Shown: positions 10,205 to 22,888 of the stretch, one piece after another
Layout: every line of letters starts with the position of its first letter
Position numbering within the stretch: position 1 is the stretch's first letter
Assembly: GCA_949825065.1 (NCBI GenBank)
Contig: OX463859.1
Coordinates: forward strand, 18,991,220-19,055,219
Length of the DNA stretch: 64,000 nt
Direction of reading: 5' to 3'
Source: Odontocerum albicorne
Lineage: Eukaryota; Arthropoda; Insecta; Trichoptera; Odontoceridae
Position numbers and translations under genes: made by a program
The notes under the pieces: model-generated
Told to the model about the DNA's origin: nothing
The model's database searches: none
Seen by the model: only the letters and a program-made list of their open reading frames with translations

Positions 10205-10835
10205 GGAAAAATTGAGGGCATATTTATTCAGTGTAATAAACGTCCAACTGAACGCTGCGATCCGCATAATTAGCGGGACACTTAAAACCACGCAACTCCC
10301 CTACCTTCTCGTACTCGCTCACATAGAACCTCCTAAAATTCGAAGGGATATAGCAGTACGCAGGGAATATAAAAAGCTTTCTCCAATATAAATCTTTGCC
10401 TCTGTACTGGAATATTATTGACCCTTCCCGCCCTCTTTTTCACGTTTTCTTTAAACCCTTTTTGGATTGTGGGAGAAATACTTATTTTGTACAATCTTGA
10501 TTTCTTGGACATATTGAAACGTGGATGGTAGAAAAGGATTTGTGAAATAAACACCTAACCTCGGATCAAACCATGAGTACCTTGAATGAATCAATGAAGC
10601 TCCCTAGGAAGCTATGGAATTATGTTTACCGTGTTAGATCATGTTAATCTTGTTATGCATACAATGTGCATAAGTTCAGTTTAAAGTCATTTTACGGGTG
10701 TGAAGCGTAAACAATCAAGCACAAAACACAGACATGCCGCATTTAAACCTTTCAATGAGGCATGACTAAAGCATCAAGCTACTCTAAATGCACTGACCTC
10801 GCTGATAAGTCTATCTTTGTTACTTTAGCCCTGAC
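10205..10835 (+). mobile_element. Jockey-like LINE C-terminal fragment
   Basis: The open frame to 10391 contains NVQLNAAIRIISGTLKTTQL, then PYLLVLAHIEPPKIRRDIAV and RREYKK. This is the conserved region after the reverse transcriptase in jockey-clade LINEs. After a stop the relic continues with LPRKLWNYVYRVR and a cysteine/histidine-rich stretch, matching the RT C-terminal zinc-knuckle-like segment. A SINE follows at once. The 5' half of the open frame (from 10014) belongs to the preceding array and is not LINE sequence. Confidence 0.65.
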
Positions 10836-10837
10836 AA

Positions 10838-10995
10838 CTTCCATAGTTTAGTAGGTAAGACGTCTTCTAGCCTAGAGGTAACTGTTTTGATTCCCGTTAG
10901 AACCTATTTTTTTTTTTTTTAATTATTCTTGTCTTGTTTTATCTTAAGGTGTTATTAAAATAAAATCTGGTTAATTGGAAGGGATTCCCACAGGA
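10838..10995 (+). mobile_element. tRNA-derived SINE (SINE-1)
   Basis: A box-like TAGTTTAGTAGGTAAGA and B box-like TTTTGATTCCCG are followed by a poly-T stretch and the family tail with GGTTAATTGGAAGGGATT. Compare the better copies at 39952 and 52755. Confidence 0.6.
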
Positions 10996-13149
10996 CAAAA
11001 AGTTCACTAAATTGTATATTTAATGAAAGTTTAAAACAATAAAATATAACCCTACCACATACGAAAGAAGAATAATGAAAGGACCGTATCTTTCAAGAAA
11101 ATACATATCCAGTAACCTAAAATATTTAATGAAAAAACAAAATCTCTTATAGTCACAAAAATAATACTTTTTAATTCAAATTGAAAATTAAATTCAATCT
11201 AAAGCACCAGTAAAAGAAAACAGAATATATAATCATACTAGTATATTCGTTTGTTATTCCAATAATAACATAAATTTCCGCGACACGTGTTTCTTCCTTC
11301 TATTTCTAGGCTTTCTTCAGGTGGAATATTAAAAAAAACATTACAAATAGGCATCAATTAGTCGCAATTATGTTAAAATAACCCATACCATATTTGACTG
11401 GTTAGTGAGCTACATGAACTAATATTGGGTTTTGTGCGTTGTATCCTTTTAAGAAAATATTTGTCAAATTTCGTAAGGATATATATACCCTGAGTTTCTA
11501 CTAAACTGATTCGTATTTTTGTTTTCTATCAAATATTTGTTAAATATCTTGTCCTCCATTTTATATAGATCCAATTGCGGACATAATAACTCTTTATGAC
11601 ACTGCTTGGATAGTAATGAGTCGAGCTGATAAGTTTAAATTTTAAGTAAACACTAGGGATAAGTCAATATATCTGGGTCAGTGAGAGCTTAGCTCTGTGT
11701 TCTCTACACAATACAAGCGGAATACTTCCTCGCAAAAGTTCTGCTCCGTTACTTCTGGCCATTATAACGCCACGCTGTTGCAACTTTGTTTTCAATGAAA
11801 GCCATGTTTTGGTACAGGGTAAAAGAACCAACAGTTTGCGGGCAAAATGGCATGAATTTAATAATAATATAGATTATTCAAGTTAAGGCGTAGAAGTTTG
11901 ATGCAACGCAGTTCATACTTTTACAGAAGACATTATTTCAAGTTGATTAATGGATACATGATTTCAAAAAATGTCCTGAATGAAAGTCAAAAGGTGAAGG
12001 TAACTTTAATAAAATAAAATAGGGTTATGATTTTTTATGGTTAAAATTATGTGAACTAACAAATTATTATAGTATTTGGTAATGGTTTTATATATCACCC
12101 AGAGGTTGAAGGCTGCAACGTCTTCGAAACATCACTAAAGTTAACTCAACAAGGCAATATTTCCGAAAAACATTTTGAAGCAGTAACAAATAACTATAGT
12201 TTAAATTTCCATTGCAAACATACTATCTAACTGTTTATATGGCAGATCCCAAGCAACCAGAAACATGTTAAGAAGGTCAGAAAAGAAGAACAAACATCCA
12301 GAAAGATATAAGTCCATTTCCATCGTGAATCCAACCCGAATCCCTTTGATTGAAGCCAAGTGTTTTTATTTCTTATCTCACTTTATTAAAAATTAACGTT
12401 TTTTTAATATACTCGTATATTCCCTGATAATCGTGAAATATTTGAAAAATGGATTTTTTTATGAAAATTTTGTTTTTACATCTTTTTGAGCCCTTTAATT
12501 TTTTTTCATGTTGAGATATTAAAACTGTTTAATTTTTACATCTCAACTGAAGTATCAAAGTTAAATAAACTTTAAAAATTAAATAACTCTTTCTCACCTA
12601 AAAATGAACTCAATTATTTAAAACTTTTCCACAAAAATATTTTTTAACTCAATTTTTCAGTTTACGTACACGTGTAACAAACTAAAAGTTTTTTTTTCTT
12701 AATTCAGAAGAGATTATTTTTTTGTTAAAGATAAATTTATTGGATCTCGTTAGTTTTTCTTTCTTAAAATTTTTCTTTATAAGTGTTTTGACGTGTAATG
12801 AGTAGATTAATTATAGGGGTATATTTGTTTTTATTTTTTTCTAATGATGTAATTTTTTTCTTCATGTCGTTATGTATCTGGGTACAGCCCAGGGTCTTCT
12901 GAGTCCTGGTCTGGTATATGCTTGCATTTTATGTATGGTAGGTAGTTTATTACAACGTACTTATTTGTGATATTTTTGTCAGTCATGTATACGCGTTTGT
13001 TTTAAGGACTATATTTTTTTAACACTTTTTAACGTTTTTGTGTTTCTGCGTACTCTTAAAGTTACATTTAAATATTACAACTATTTTGATGGCCAAAATC
13101 GACCGTACTTGTACAAATAAATAAATGATTTTTATTCCTATGATAACCC
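10996..13149. other. Unassigned AT-rich sequence
   Basis: No gene could be supported. Segments near 11280-11345 and 12100-12190 have a short GAAAC-type motif beside a CTTCAGG or AAGGCTG block, as often seen at the 3' ends of Penelope-like elements. The resemblance is too weak for a call. Confidence 0.4.
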
Positions 13150-13440
13150 TACAACTTATCTAAATTTACCGATTTGAGAGGTGGCAGAGTGTGGCTTGGA
13201 GACATTGTCTTCGGTCTCGTCAATTGAGCCTTCGCGTTAAGAACCTCTCCAGTGACACGGAATTCGGTTGACCATCGCACGTGATGAACACCGCACATGA
13301 AGGCAACAACATTCGCATACGTCTAGGTGGTGCGAGTATATATTTTAAATTTTTTTGGATACTATCAGGGATCAAACCTAAAACCTGGAATAGAACCCAT
13401 GCGTCTTACCAATTGGGTCACGGAGATCGTCGTATGATAA
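13150..13440 (-). mobile_element. tRNA-derived SINE, second type (SINE-3)
   Basis: On the minus strand a tRNA-like head is visible: A box TGACCCAATTGGTAAGACGC (13408-13427 region) and B box GGTTTGATCCCTG (near 13370). The body toward 13170 contains GAGACATTGTCTTCGGTCTC and a CCAGTGACACG block shared with 17640-17830. Open frames here are by-products. Confidence 0.6.
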
Positions 13441-14454
13441 TAAATAAACTGTCGACACCTAAAGTTTGCCGCCCCATTTTTAAGCATAGTCATGAAAATC
13501 GCACTAGATCCATTAGTCTGTATGCGCGAAGTGGGAGTGTTCCTAATACAGCAAATATTTCTGTTTTTTCCTGGGAAAACAAACTTTTAACACCAGTTGT
13601 TTGCATTTTTCTTCGTTACCAGTAAACCTATCGATTTTCCTTTACATCTCTATTAAAATTCTAATCATTAAAAACATTTTATGATAAAAAGAACGGTAAT
13701 TTTTAAAACAAAGATATATTAATATAACAATATTATTTGTGTCGGTTATTTTGACAGTTGAGTAAGTAAAAAAAAATCCAATCATTACTAACATTTTATA
13801 ATAAAAAGAATGGGAATTTTTAAAACAAAGACATATAATTTTATTTTTTTATTATGTCGGTTATTTTGACAGTAGAGGAAGTAAAAAAATGATTGAATGA
13901 TTTATTGCATATAACAATTATTTATATTTTAATAATCTAAAAGAACTTAAGAAAATACACCGTTTAATGACTGCTTATTCCTGGTTTTGTTTATTTTGAT
14001 AGTGGACAAAGTAACTTTCTTTTTGGTTTTTCTAGAAAAATGCATTCACCTATCTGATTGGTGTATGAAACTTGATTGGTGTATGATTGGTCGTAAAAAA
14101 CATTTCTAGTACACTAAACGTTACACGAACATTTTTATCAACAATATCTCATGTTGAAAAATCAATGAAAAAGAGAATGAGAAATATTAAGAGAGAATCC
14201 ATTTATTTGTTAAAAATACAGTGGATTCAATTTCTAAAAGATGCCTCATATCAGACGTTTTATAAAATATCTTTATGATAGCGCAGCATTTCATATTTTA
14301 GATTTTTCAATCGAACTTTGTTACCATACGTCAATCTCTTTCAATTAATTATACAACTGTTTTTTTACTAGTTTTGAGTGAAACAAGAAGGATTTACATT
14401 AAAATTGTTTTTTTTTATAAAAAAATAATTTACGCAGATTAGTGCCAATATGAA

Positions 14455-14805
14455 CACTTGGTTGGCTGGAAGAGATTGCCACATAGCAATAAACTCGCCA
14501 GGGTAATAAAATACACTACACTGCATCTAAATCCGATTTTGTTACTATCGGAATGTCTTACAGTTCGTCTTCCTTTGGCAAGTTTTTGCAGTTTTCATAC
14601 CAAAAGTGTTTTTTCTAAATGAATGCAGATGCGAGAAAGTACCTTATCTAATGCTCGTAACCACTTTCTTTAGACTTAATTTGTGTATATTTATTTTGGA
14701 ATCTTTTTAATTTATCAGTAAAAGTTGTTTCAAATCCTTAGAGCGTTCTTGCGGAGAGTCTGTTCTCTAAACGGCGCTATATCAATTGTCCTTTTAAAAT
14801 TATTA
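14455..14805 (+). mobile_element. SINE-1 tail and SINE-2-like repeat
   Basis: Bases 14460-14520 match the SINE-1 tail (GGCTGGAAGAGATTGCCACA, then GCAATAAACTCGCCAGG). Bases about 14630-14800 match a second repeat: AGAAAGTACCTTATCTAATG, a TTTATTTTGG stretch, GTTTCAAATCC, then TCTAAACGGCGCTATA. The second repeat recurs near 26.5, 37.9 and 47.7 kb, and inverted near 22.8 and 35.6 kb. Confidence 0.6.
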
Positions 14806-15059
14806 TTTATAGCTAAATGAAAGTTTATATAGTTATTATTAAAAAAATAACAGAAAACCTAAATGTGTTTTAAGTAGTCTGGAATAAATAATGCATCATA
14901 ACAAAAAGTAAGGTTAACTATAACAAAGTTTGTGTGAAGCCAATCATGACTCATGAAATAGAGTTTCGATCATATAAAACAAATACATAAATTATGCTTA
15001 AAATTAATTAAAAACCTTCAGAGTTATTCTAGGCAAAACACAAAGACATAGAATTAGAA

Positions 15060-15262
15060 ACTCTGGTATGCGAGAAATATGTAAAAAGGAGGATATTGTG
15101 AAGTGGAGCAGAAACCACACATTGGCGAGACCGCTTGAAAGGGTGTATATCACCATGGTTCCCTACGAGGCAAAGCATGAAATACCCTCTGGTAGTAGTC
15201 CTTCAGGAATATATCCAAAAAGATGGATGGGAGTCAATATCTCAAGATAGGCATCCTCATGC
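15060..15262 (+). mobile_element. Possible LINE C-terminal relic
   Basis: A 60-codon frame has KWSRNHTLARPLERVY and GIYPKRWMGVNISR. The order, a WS-GH-AR motif followed by a P-RW motif, resembles LINE C-termini. Spacing is off and the match is weak. Confidence 0.3.
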
Positions 15263-15699
15263 TAACCAACAACAGGTCTTATTTTGAACAAAGATGAAAA
15301 ATTCTACAAATGGAAAAAAATATAATATTTATTAATGTCACTAAAAACTGGGAAAGTAGAAGGAATATGGAAAAGAACAAAATAATATGAGCTATGAAGA
15401 AAGGCTTTTCTGTATCTAAGTGAGACGCATTTTTTTTAAGTTTTTGTAACAGGTCAACCAATGCCAAGTTAATCAAGGACTTATTATTCTTTCCATAACT
15501 TGTTGCGTTATTCTTATTTTCTGCATATATTTAAGGCTGTTGTTTCAATGTCACATGTAAATACTGATAATAAAAGAAAACGATCAAAAACCTCGTTTTG
15601 AGTTAACTTGAATATTTTTTGGACTTCATGATTTTGGTAATATTTGTTTCCTGATCTCGTCATTCATAGCATTCGTGGTGGGATCGGATTAAATTAATA

Positions 15700-15852
15700 T
15701 TTCTGCCATGCAATAAATGTTTCTTTTCTGCCATGCAATAACTATTTTTCTGCCACGTAATAATTTCTTTTCTGCCATGCTACAAATCATTCTTTTCTGC
15801 CATGCAATAATTATTTTTCTGCTATGTAATAATTTCTTTTCTGCCATGCAAC
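15700..15852. repeat. Minisatellite of TTCTGCCATGCAATAA units
   Basis: Seven units of about 20-24 bp begin with TTCTGCCATG or a variant. Units 2-4 and 5-7 form a repeated triplet of about 67 bp, with the middle unit reading TTCTGCYAYGTAATAATTTC. This points to duplication at two levels. Confidence 0.85.
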
Positions 15853-16029
15853 GTAAGTTTTTTATAATACGAGTAGATCTGGGCGTTGATTGCATTCCAT
15901 TATATCAACTAAAAATAAACACTGTAATAATACAATACAATTTTGAAGTTGCCGTTTTTTTCGGTGGTTGGCCATTGAGAGGCAATATTTATCCTATTTA
16001 TTGCTATCCAGAACTAGAACTGCAGTAGA

Positions 16030-17080
16030 ACTACATCTATTTCTAGTATTTAGTTTGATGATTAACTATAGACTTTCACATAAATTCTCGTAAATCTGGT
16101 GAATTTTATTACCTTTAATCGATTTACTCCAATCAACGTGCTTTTCATTTATGATTATTATTGGTATCCACGACTTTTTTTAAACTTTTTTAAAACATAC
16201 CCATATTGGGGAAAATTAAAATTTTCATATCAACAGTTTATGAAAATAATTTTTGGGAAAATCTTAAAAAAAGTAAAATAAAAAATGTATTAATAAGAAT
16301 GAAACACACCTGAAAACCTGGAAAATAGTTGTTATCAAATAAGTCTTCAAATTTGGAAAGGTTTTTTTTATATATGTTATATTTGTTCATTATATAAATT
16401 GGGGAAAGCTGTAACATGCAAAGTACTTGAAAAATAGATTAATAAATACAGTTTTATCGTTTCAAAGTTTATCCGAGTGAACCGTTAAAGATGAAATGCC
16501 GTATCATGTGATGGTACACAAAGGACGCTGCCATCATCAAATCGGAGGGAATATATTTTTTTTTGCGATCAAAGGATGAAAGCAACCGTTGAAATCAATT
16601 CAAAAAGATTTTTAATACCAAATTAAATTTGTGAATTGATTTTTGGCTTTTAAAATCTATGAGTCACGCAACAATTCGAATGCCTCCCAATAATATTTTT
16701 AAAATAAACTTAAGTATATGAACGATGATTGGCAAACGCGTTCTATATCTGGGCTAATGGATGTTTTTGTAAGCTTTAATACATGCTTAAGTGTAAAATT
16801 TTGCTTTCAGAAAATTCTAACATGAAAACATTTTCATATTGCCGTTAGTACCAAGTCCCATTCGTACAATATGCATATTTGAGAAACAATTTTCCGGTTA
16901 AATTTAAGTGCTCAATTTTACTTAACGGCAACTATTCAACGGCAGTAAAATATTTCAGCTCAAAATTATGACAATCAAGACCTTTTCGGTGCAGCAAACC
17001 AACTGTTCGGGCACCACAGAAAAGAAAAGTCAATCCATCAGGCAATATTCCCAATTTTGTAATATTGCCCATGGTCTATC
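16030..17080. other. Unassigned AT-rich sequence
   Basis: No supported gene or repeat. A 60-codon frame at 16099-16281 is AT-rich and shows no recognisable feature. Confidence 0.5.
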
Positions 17081-17116
17081 CTAGGAGCTTGTTTACAGAC
17101 TTCCAGATCCTGCAGG

Positions 17117-17395
17117 TCAGTTCAGAACCAACAAGTAAAATACACTAGCTGGTGCCCAATGTTCTTCTTCACTTGTTCCTATAGCAACATAATAAAGTTG
17201 TTCTGTAGGCTGAGTAAACTTAGTAAAACTGTGTATTATTATGTCTGGGTTCAACCAGTTAGCTGGATGTTTCTTCCTTGCTTTTAATATTTCTTCTGAA
17301 CTTTGAAGAAGCGATCCCAGCGAGGATGTGCATCTTATTTTATTATGAATTGAAAGTTTTCGGATTTGATTTCCGACGATGACCGAAACAGCTTC
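17117..17395 (-). pseudogene. Unrecognised decayed coding segment
   Basis: An open frame of 92 codons, closed by stops at both ends and without a start Met, reads like real protein rather than AT-rich noise. Key stretches are SLLQSSEEILKARKKHPANW, LNPDIIIHSFTKFTQPTEQL and YYVAIGTSEEEHWAPASVFY. Base composition is less AT-rich than the surroundings. Downstream (to about 16980) broken frames continue with WFAAPKR-like sequence, suggesting a longer relic. I do not recognise the family. It could be an exon or fragment of a mobile element, an integrated virus-like element or a host gene. I assign no function. Confidence 0.45.
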
Positions 17396-17639
17396 CTACC
17401 CTGTTTTTATTTTTATTTATCTCTTAAAACATATTTTTTGTAAATCGTTTTTTTTTACCTTAACTACTTTGACGATGCTAATACTAACGAAAAAGAAAAG
17501 TTGACGATTGAAAAAAACACGTCTAGTGGTAAAATGAAATCATTTATGATTATGGAAGTTGAAGCTTTAAGGTCACAAATAAAATTATAACATGTCCCTT
17601 GTGGTTTATTTGATCAATACTTTATTCATATAGCACCCC

Positions 17640-17832
17640 ACAATACATCAGATTCAGTGATGCGGATATATTGAAGAGCGTGACTGAGAGACTTATTGTC
17701 TCCAGTTCTAATAATTGAGCCATTGGATTTAGACTCACTGGAGTAAGCACGAAACTCTCAGTTCATCACCGCGTGTGTTGGAAATACTACCGCACAACAG
17801 ACAAAAACACTCGTCTAGTGCGTCTTATTATT
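17640..17832 (-). repeat. SINE-3 body fragment
   Basis: It shares the GAGAC-TTATTGTCTCCAGTTC, AATTGAGCCATTGG and ACTCACTGGAG blocks, in order, with 13170-13340. The tRNA-like head is not clear here. Confidence 0.5.
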
Positions 17833-19689
17833 GTTACCAGATGAACACTTTAACTAGACTGGGAATCTTTTGTTGGAAATTGATCCGAGATCCCAGATTG
17901 AAGGAAAAACGTTTCACTTAAAGTGCTGCAGATAGCCTGAAGATATTTAATATTTTGTATTCACCACAGTTTTAATTTAGGTTCACAACTAGTTTCGAAG
18001 ACCAATGTCTTCTTCGTCAGGTGAATATAAACTAAGTTGCTAAAATATATTCTGTACAAGTGTAAATAATCGCGCACACTCTTCTCCAGTCTTCCTGGCA
18101 TTCCACTATTCGCAGAACGTATGGTCAAAGTAAGTCCATAGTACTCGTCATCTGGTCGTTCTAACGCATACGTGACCTACGAGTACTTCACTGCTTCTGC
18201 GCGAAATGTGACCAAATAACTGAAGATTGCGTCAAGTACATAATCTTGAAAACCTTCCTGAGATGTAAAGTTTTTCTAAAACAGATGTATTTGCCCTATC
18301 AGCGGTTGGCCTCCTTCATAGAAATCTTTGTTTTATTCAGTGCCCTACAGCACAATTTAGTAGAACTGAACTCAAACCACTTGCGTAAGCTCTGAAGCAA
18401 TTAGACATGGGATCTTCTTCTTCCTCCTTTGTGATTTATTTTTCCCTGGATGCTCTTTTGTGTTATAATATATTTTATGCCTTTAATGATGTGAACGAGA
18501 TACTGTAATTGGCCAATATTCACAATTTCAAGCAGTTTTTGGTCTTATGCGTACAAACAAGCACTTCCCCATTTGTAACATGACCCGTCCTGAGAATCTT
18601 GAGAATATATCTGGAGATCCACATTTCTAAAGCCTATATCCTGTGTAATATTATCTGGTTTAGTGTCTATGCCTCCATTCTACAAAGCTTGTCTCCTTTT
18701 ACTTGATTGTTAATTTATATTCTTAAGTACAATTGAAACTTTCTAACTTCTGAAATAATAGAATAAACGACATGCCTTTTTCTTTAATTTGCAGTCTGTA
18801 CACAAACAAGGGACAAGGGCAGTCTGTACACTACAGGAGTTTTTGAATCATCTGCCCCAGATTCCCACAAATAAAGCCTTTTTATTATAATTTCATTGAA
18901 TTTGATCAATTTTTATGTACTAAAGTGCTTACATAAGAATAAAAAAATATCCATAACTTTCGAAAACTCTAATCTCATTCCATATTCACCATGCTTGCAA
19001 ATGAAAATACTATAGAAAAGGGTGAAAGGCTTGAATAAAATTAGGGTTAGTAGAACGTTGTTTTGATTTAAAAAAGGAAAACAAAAATAACCATAACAAA
19101 AAAACAGTACTTAGACAATAGAGCGTAAGGCTATAATTTTATAAGTTATTGTTATTTTTTTGAGGTAAGAATATTTATATATTCTCGTTTATATACAGTT
19201 TCAGCTACTTATAGCTTCATTTGATTATTTTATGCGTTTTAAATTCTTGTTTGTTCATAAATCAACAACATTTGATTAATGATTCACTGTGCTTAAAAGG
19301 TTAGAAAATGATTAATTAGCACACACAGAGATTAATTGTTGACCTGCCGCACAATTGTTCACATGAATATGAATAATTAAAATTAAGGACATTTCAAAAA
19401 TATTACCAGTGAACCCACTAATAGCTTTATTACATGCAATTAAAAAAAAACTACAGTGCTCTAGGAAAAAAGCTTTCTTTAAGACATTTAACTTTATACC
19501 AGTCTTTCTCCTCTACTTCTTGCTAGTAGTACATGATTACGCGGACGTATGCTATTTCACTGTTGAATTTTTTTTGTATTATACGAGTATACATATCCTT
19601 ACGCTATTTCCCTGTTGGGGTAGCGAGAGGATAGTGCTCTCTTATAGACCAACCTTTCTTATATACACATATCCTTTGTCTCTTCTCCT
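17833..19689. other. Unassigned sequence
   Basis: No gene could be supported. The segment near 17980-18060 has TTTCGAAGACCAATGTCTTC and TTCGTCAGGTGAATA, a Penelope-end-like motif. The rest is plain AT-rich DNA. Confidence 0.4.
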
Positions 19690-20060
19690 CATTTTTACAT
19701 ATGTACAACTCCAGTGATTTCTCTAACTGTTACGTTTTTTCATTTCAAAATACGAGTATCATTTACTTGATTAATTTTTTGGTCTTCTCTCACGGCTTTC
19801 ACTAAAATTTAAAATATATATTTGTTTTGTTAGTCTTTTTTCATTCATTCGTTCTGCATTCCCAAGTCCTCTCAGAGTGCCCTTTTTCATCTTATTCAAT
19901 ACATCAGTCTTAAGTTCGCATTCAACCCTAATAATTTCATTTCGTATTCCATCATACTCGTATATTGCCACTCCATGTATATATCTAAGTGCAAGCATTT
20001 CAATAACATTTATTGGTCTCCTTTCACTTTTTTCACATCCACATCCACGTTTCACTTAAG
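19690..20060 (-). mobile_element. LINE family A C-terminal fragment
   Basis: A 94-codon minus-strand frame carries EMLALRYIHGV, DGIRNEIIRVECELKTDVLN, KMKKGTLRGLGNAERMNEKR and LTKQIY. This is one of the best preserved copies of the family A C-terminus. It is truncated at both ends. Confidence 0.75.
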
Positions 20061-20251
20061 ATTTATTCAATCTTACAAAATAAAATTTCATCATCTCACA
20101 CCAGGAAAATGAAGATTTATTTGTTCAATACTTTCAGGTAAATACATATGGCAAATTCATTGCTTTAAAATTGTCTTGTAATCATCCAGCTCATGTTTCA
20201 TAATTGTTATTAGTATCCACTAACTTGTCGATCATTTAGTATTTGATAATA

Positions 20252-21207
20252 CGAGGCATATCCAGAAAGTAAGTGTACTGAATTTTTGTAGGTTACAATT
20301 TTTTTTATTTAAACAAAAAAATTACGTGGTTACCGTAGTACATATGTAAGCTATTTTTCGACATAGTCGCCATTCCTCTCAATGCAGGTGGTGAATCGAG
20401 GTATCAACTTTTTGATGCCTTCCTCGAAGTAGTTTCCCGCCAACCCTTCCGTCCACTTCTCCATCTCCTCCTTTACTTCCTCGTCAGTTGAAAACCTTTT
20501 TCCACCCATGTGCAGCTTCAGGGAGGTAAAAAGATAGTAATCTGAAGGTGCTAGGTCAGGGGAATGCGCGGAATGGTTCAAGACATCCCATTTAAACGAG
20601 GCGAGCAGTTCCTTCGTGGCGTTGGCCGTGTGTGGTCTGGCATTGCCGTGCAGCAGGCAGACTCCCTTTGTCGGCATGCCTCTCCTCTTGTTCTGAATCA
20701 CCCTCCGCAATTATTTTAGGGTCTCACAGTATCTTGCAAAGTTGATGGACTCCCCTTGAGGCATATATTCAATTAAAATTATGCCTTGACAGTCTCAAAA
20801 CACGGATGCCATGATTTTCTTGGCTGAAATTGTGGTTTTGAACTTTTCTGATCATCATGCACAGACGTACAACCGTTTTTAAACTCGCGACACCACTTGT
20901 ACACACTCATACGATTCATAGATTTATCAACATATGCAGTTTTCCCCTCATTATAAACCTCAACCGGAGGTTTTCCCTTCCAAACGAGATAACGGATGAC
21001 GCCGCGTATTTCGCACTTAGCGGGAGATTGGATTGACATTTTTCACGAAACGTGTTGTCGCGTCGACACTTCTCAACGTACTGACCTCGAACCGGTCTCG
21101 TTGCGGAGGGAAAGGGTCAGGCTACACGGAAGTGTAGCCAACATGCCGAAAATAAAATCCATCCGGTCGTGAGAGCCTCAGTACACTTACTTTCTGGATA
21201 CGCCTAG
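20252..21207 (-). mobile_element. Mariner deletion derivative (MLE2), copy 1
   Basis: A 956-bp element flanked by TA (20250-20251, 21208-21209). Both ends read inward CGAGGCATATCCAGAAAGT or CTAGGCGTATCCAGAAAGT. On the minus strand the transposase starts at 21039 with MSIQSPAKCEIRGVIRYLVW, includes the helix-turn-helix MNRMSVYKWCREF, then jumps at VHDDQ to KKFKTTISAKK. It continues through NARPHTANATKEL, LNHSAHSPDLAPSDYYLF and IERNGDYVEK. The loss includes the first catalytic Asp region, so it is non-autonomous. Confidence 0.85.
20351..20710 (-). pseudogene. Mariner (MLE2) transposase C-terminal fragment
   Basis: A 119-codon open frame covers the C-terminal third of the transposase. HGNARPHTAN holds the second catalytic position, but the usual HDNARPH is changed to HGNARPH, so the Asp is lost. 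HSPDLAPSDYYLF carries the third catalytic Asp of the mariner DD34D triad. The frame ends at ERNGDYVEK, the normal family end. The N-terminal part is in another frame (20779-21039). Confidence 0.8.
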
Positions 21208-21739
21208 TATATTTGAGAAAACTAACAAAAATCAAAATATAAGATAAATACCTGAAAAAAAGTGATTTGAATAGGAATTATGCTGGAGTTAAGGATGATG
21301 GATATTTTTATATAAATAATGCTTTTTTAGTTTTTTCTAAAACATCGATAAGGATGTAACGTATTTGATTGAGCCAAGAAGATCATTCAAAGTCATGTGA
21401 ACTACAAAAATGATGTGTACAATTATATGTTATGAGTTGGTGTACAAAGGTGTCTTCACCAGAAAACAGGAACTGTTCAAGCTCAGAAAAAAAAACAGAT
21501 TTTTCTTGCAGATACCGAGGACAGCTTGAATTGTTTAACTCTTCAGAGAAAGGTTGATAGAACGTGGAGATGTCCTCTTTGTCTTATTTATTCCGATAAG
21601 TCAGAAGAGATTTCCACATTATATTAATAAACATAAGCCAAATTGAACTGTTTATAACGAAAATGTAATATAAAACAATACAATACAGAATCTAGAAGAC
21701 AGCTTCTATGGTGGAATAGTATAATGAGTGAAATAGAGT

Positions 21740-21965
21740 GAGCATTTGGGTGGATAGATAATCTTGGAGAAGAATGGAGGAAGACAAAAAAAAGTATGGT
21801 TGGATCAAGTTGACGATATTTTTGAAAAAGAAAATACAGAAATGCAAAGCAAATATTGAGAAGGTATGGTTATAGAAGTATGGTTATAGAAGAGGTGTAA
21901 GGTGTGTGTCGCGAAATGAAAGTTTGTCGCTTTCTCCTCTCTGCCTAGCCGGAATGAGAAATTCC
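21740..21965 (+). mobile_element. LINE family A tail
   Basis: The sequence DDIFEKENTEMQ-like, then GYRRGVRCVS and FLLSA-like codons followed by GAATGAGAAATTCCGTAATG matches the 3' tail seen in other family A copies, including the KEExK and V-E--KRVC order. Confidence 0.5.
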
Positions 21966-21974
21966 GTAATGATA

Positions 21975-22062
21975 TGTATATTTGCATGCTCCGTCGGGAT
22001 CAAAGCCGAACCCCTCGGCTGAAAGACCAGCGTCTTAACAACTGGGCCACGGAAGTAACCAT
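21975..22062 (-). mobile_element. tRNA-like SINE head
   Basis: Minus strand: A box-like GGCCCAGTTGTTAAGACGCT and B box-like GGGTTCGGCTTTGATCCCG are at tRNA-like spacing. The element joins the LINE tail directly, so it may be part of a composite. Confidence 0.45.
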
Positions 22063-22734
22063 TGGGATGTCCACACCTTTTTTTGAATTTTCATTCTTCT
22101 TCCATAACTACTATACAACAGTATAGAGGTCAGTTGGAGATGAGGTAATGTAAAGGATGAGAAATTAAAATTCTTTGTTCATATACAAAGTCTTAAAACA
22201 CGTAGGAAAACATTAAACTTCCTACTACGGGGAGATAAATTGAAGAAAAAAACATCATTAAAAGTGTACGTGATTAGTAAAAACAAAGAACTATTATTTT
22301 AAGTCGTTTAAAAGAAATAACGAAAATGTCATAAATTTGTAAGTGAATGGAAGAAATTTTATTTTTAAAAGTGTATTTTCATAAAAGGAAAATTCATTTC
22401 TAGCATTAAAGAACAAATTATATTTTTGTCCTATTTTTTTACTCCACATTAAAAATAATACGAGTATTTAAAAAAAAGTTATCGTACGTACATATCATGA
22501 AAAACATATTTATTTTTTCATCCGATTATTATACCCCTATTTTATCGTTAAATATGATTATATTTCTTTTTATTTCTTTGGGTTTAAATTTAAAGTTTTT
22601 TTTCAGTCTATAGCTGTAAGTAGGGTGGGTATTCATGAATCTTTATCGAATGATTTCAAAAGTCAATATCGACATTCTCTGATGGTTCAGCAAGTCAAAA
22701 GCCTTTATTGTGATCATGTGCATACTTCACAGAG

Positions 22735-22832
22735 AAAATATATTAAAATGATAATTTATATAGCGCACTTTAGAGAACAAGCTCTCTTTAAGGTCGTTCT
22801 AACCCACGTTAGTGAACATACCCTAACAGGAA
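22735..22832 (-). mobile_element. SINE-2-like repeat fragment
   Basis: ATGATAATTTATATAGCGCA followed by CTTTAGAGAACAAGCTCTC is the reverse complement of the SINE-2 3' part (compare 26590-26630). Confidence 0.5.
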
Positions 22833-22888
22833 TAGAATTTATCCTTATTAACATATTAAATGTATCACAAAAATATATTTAGTAGTGT

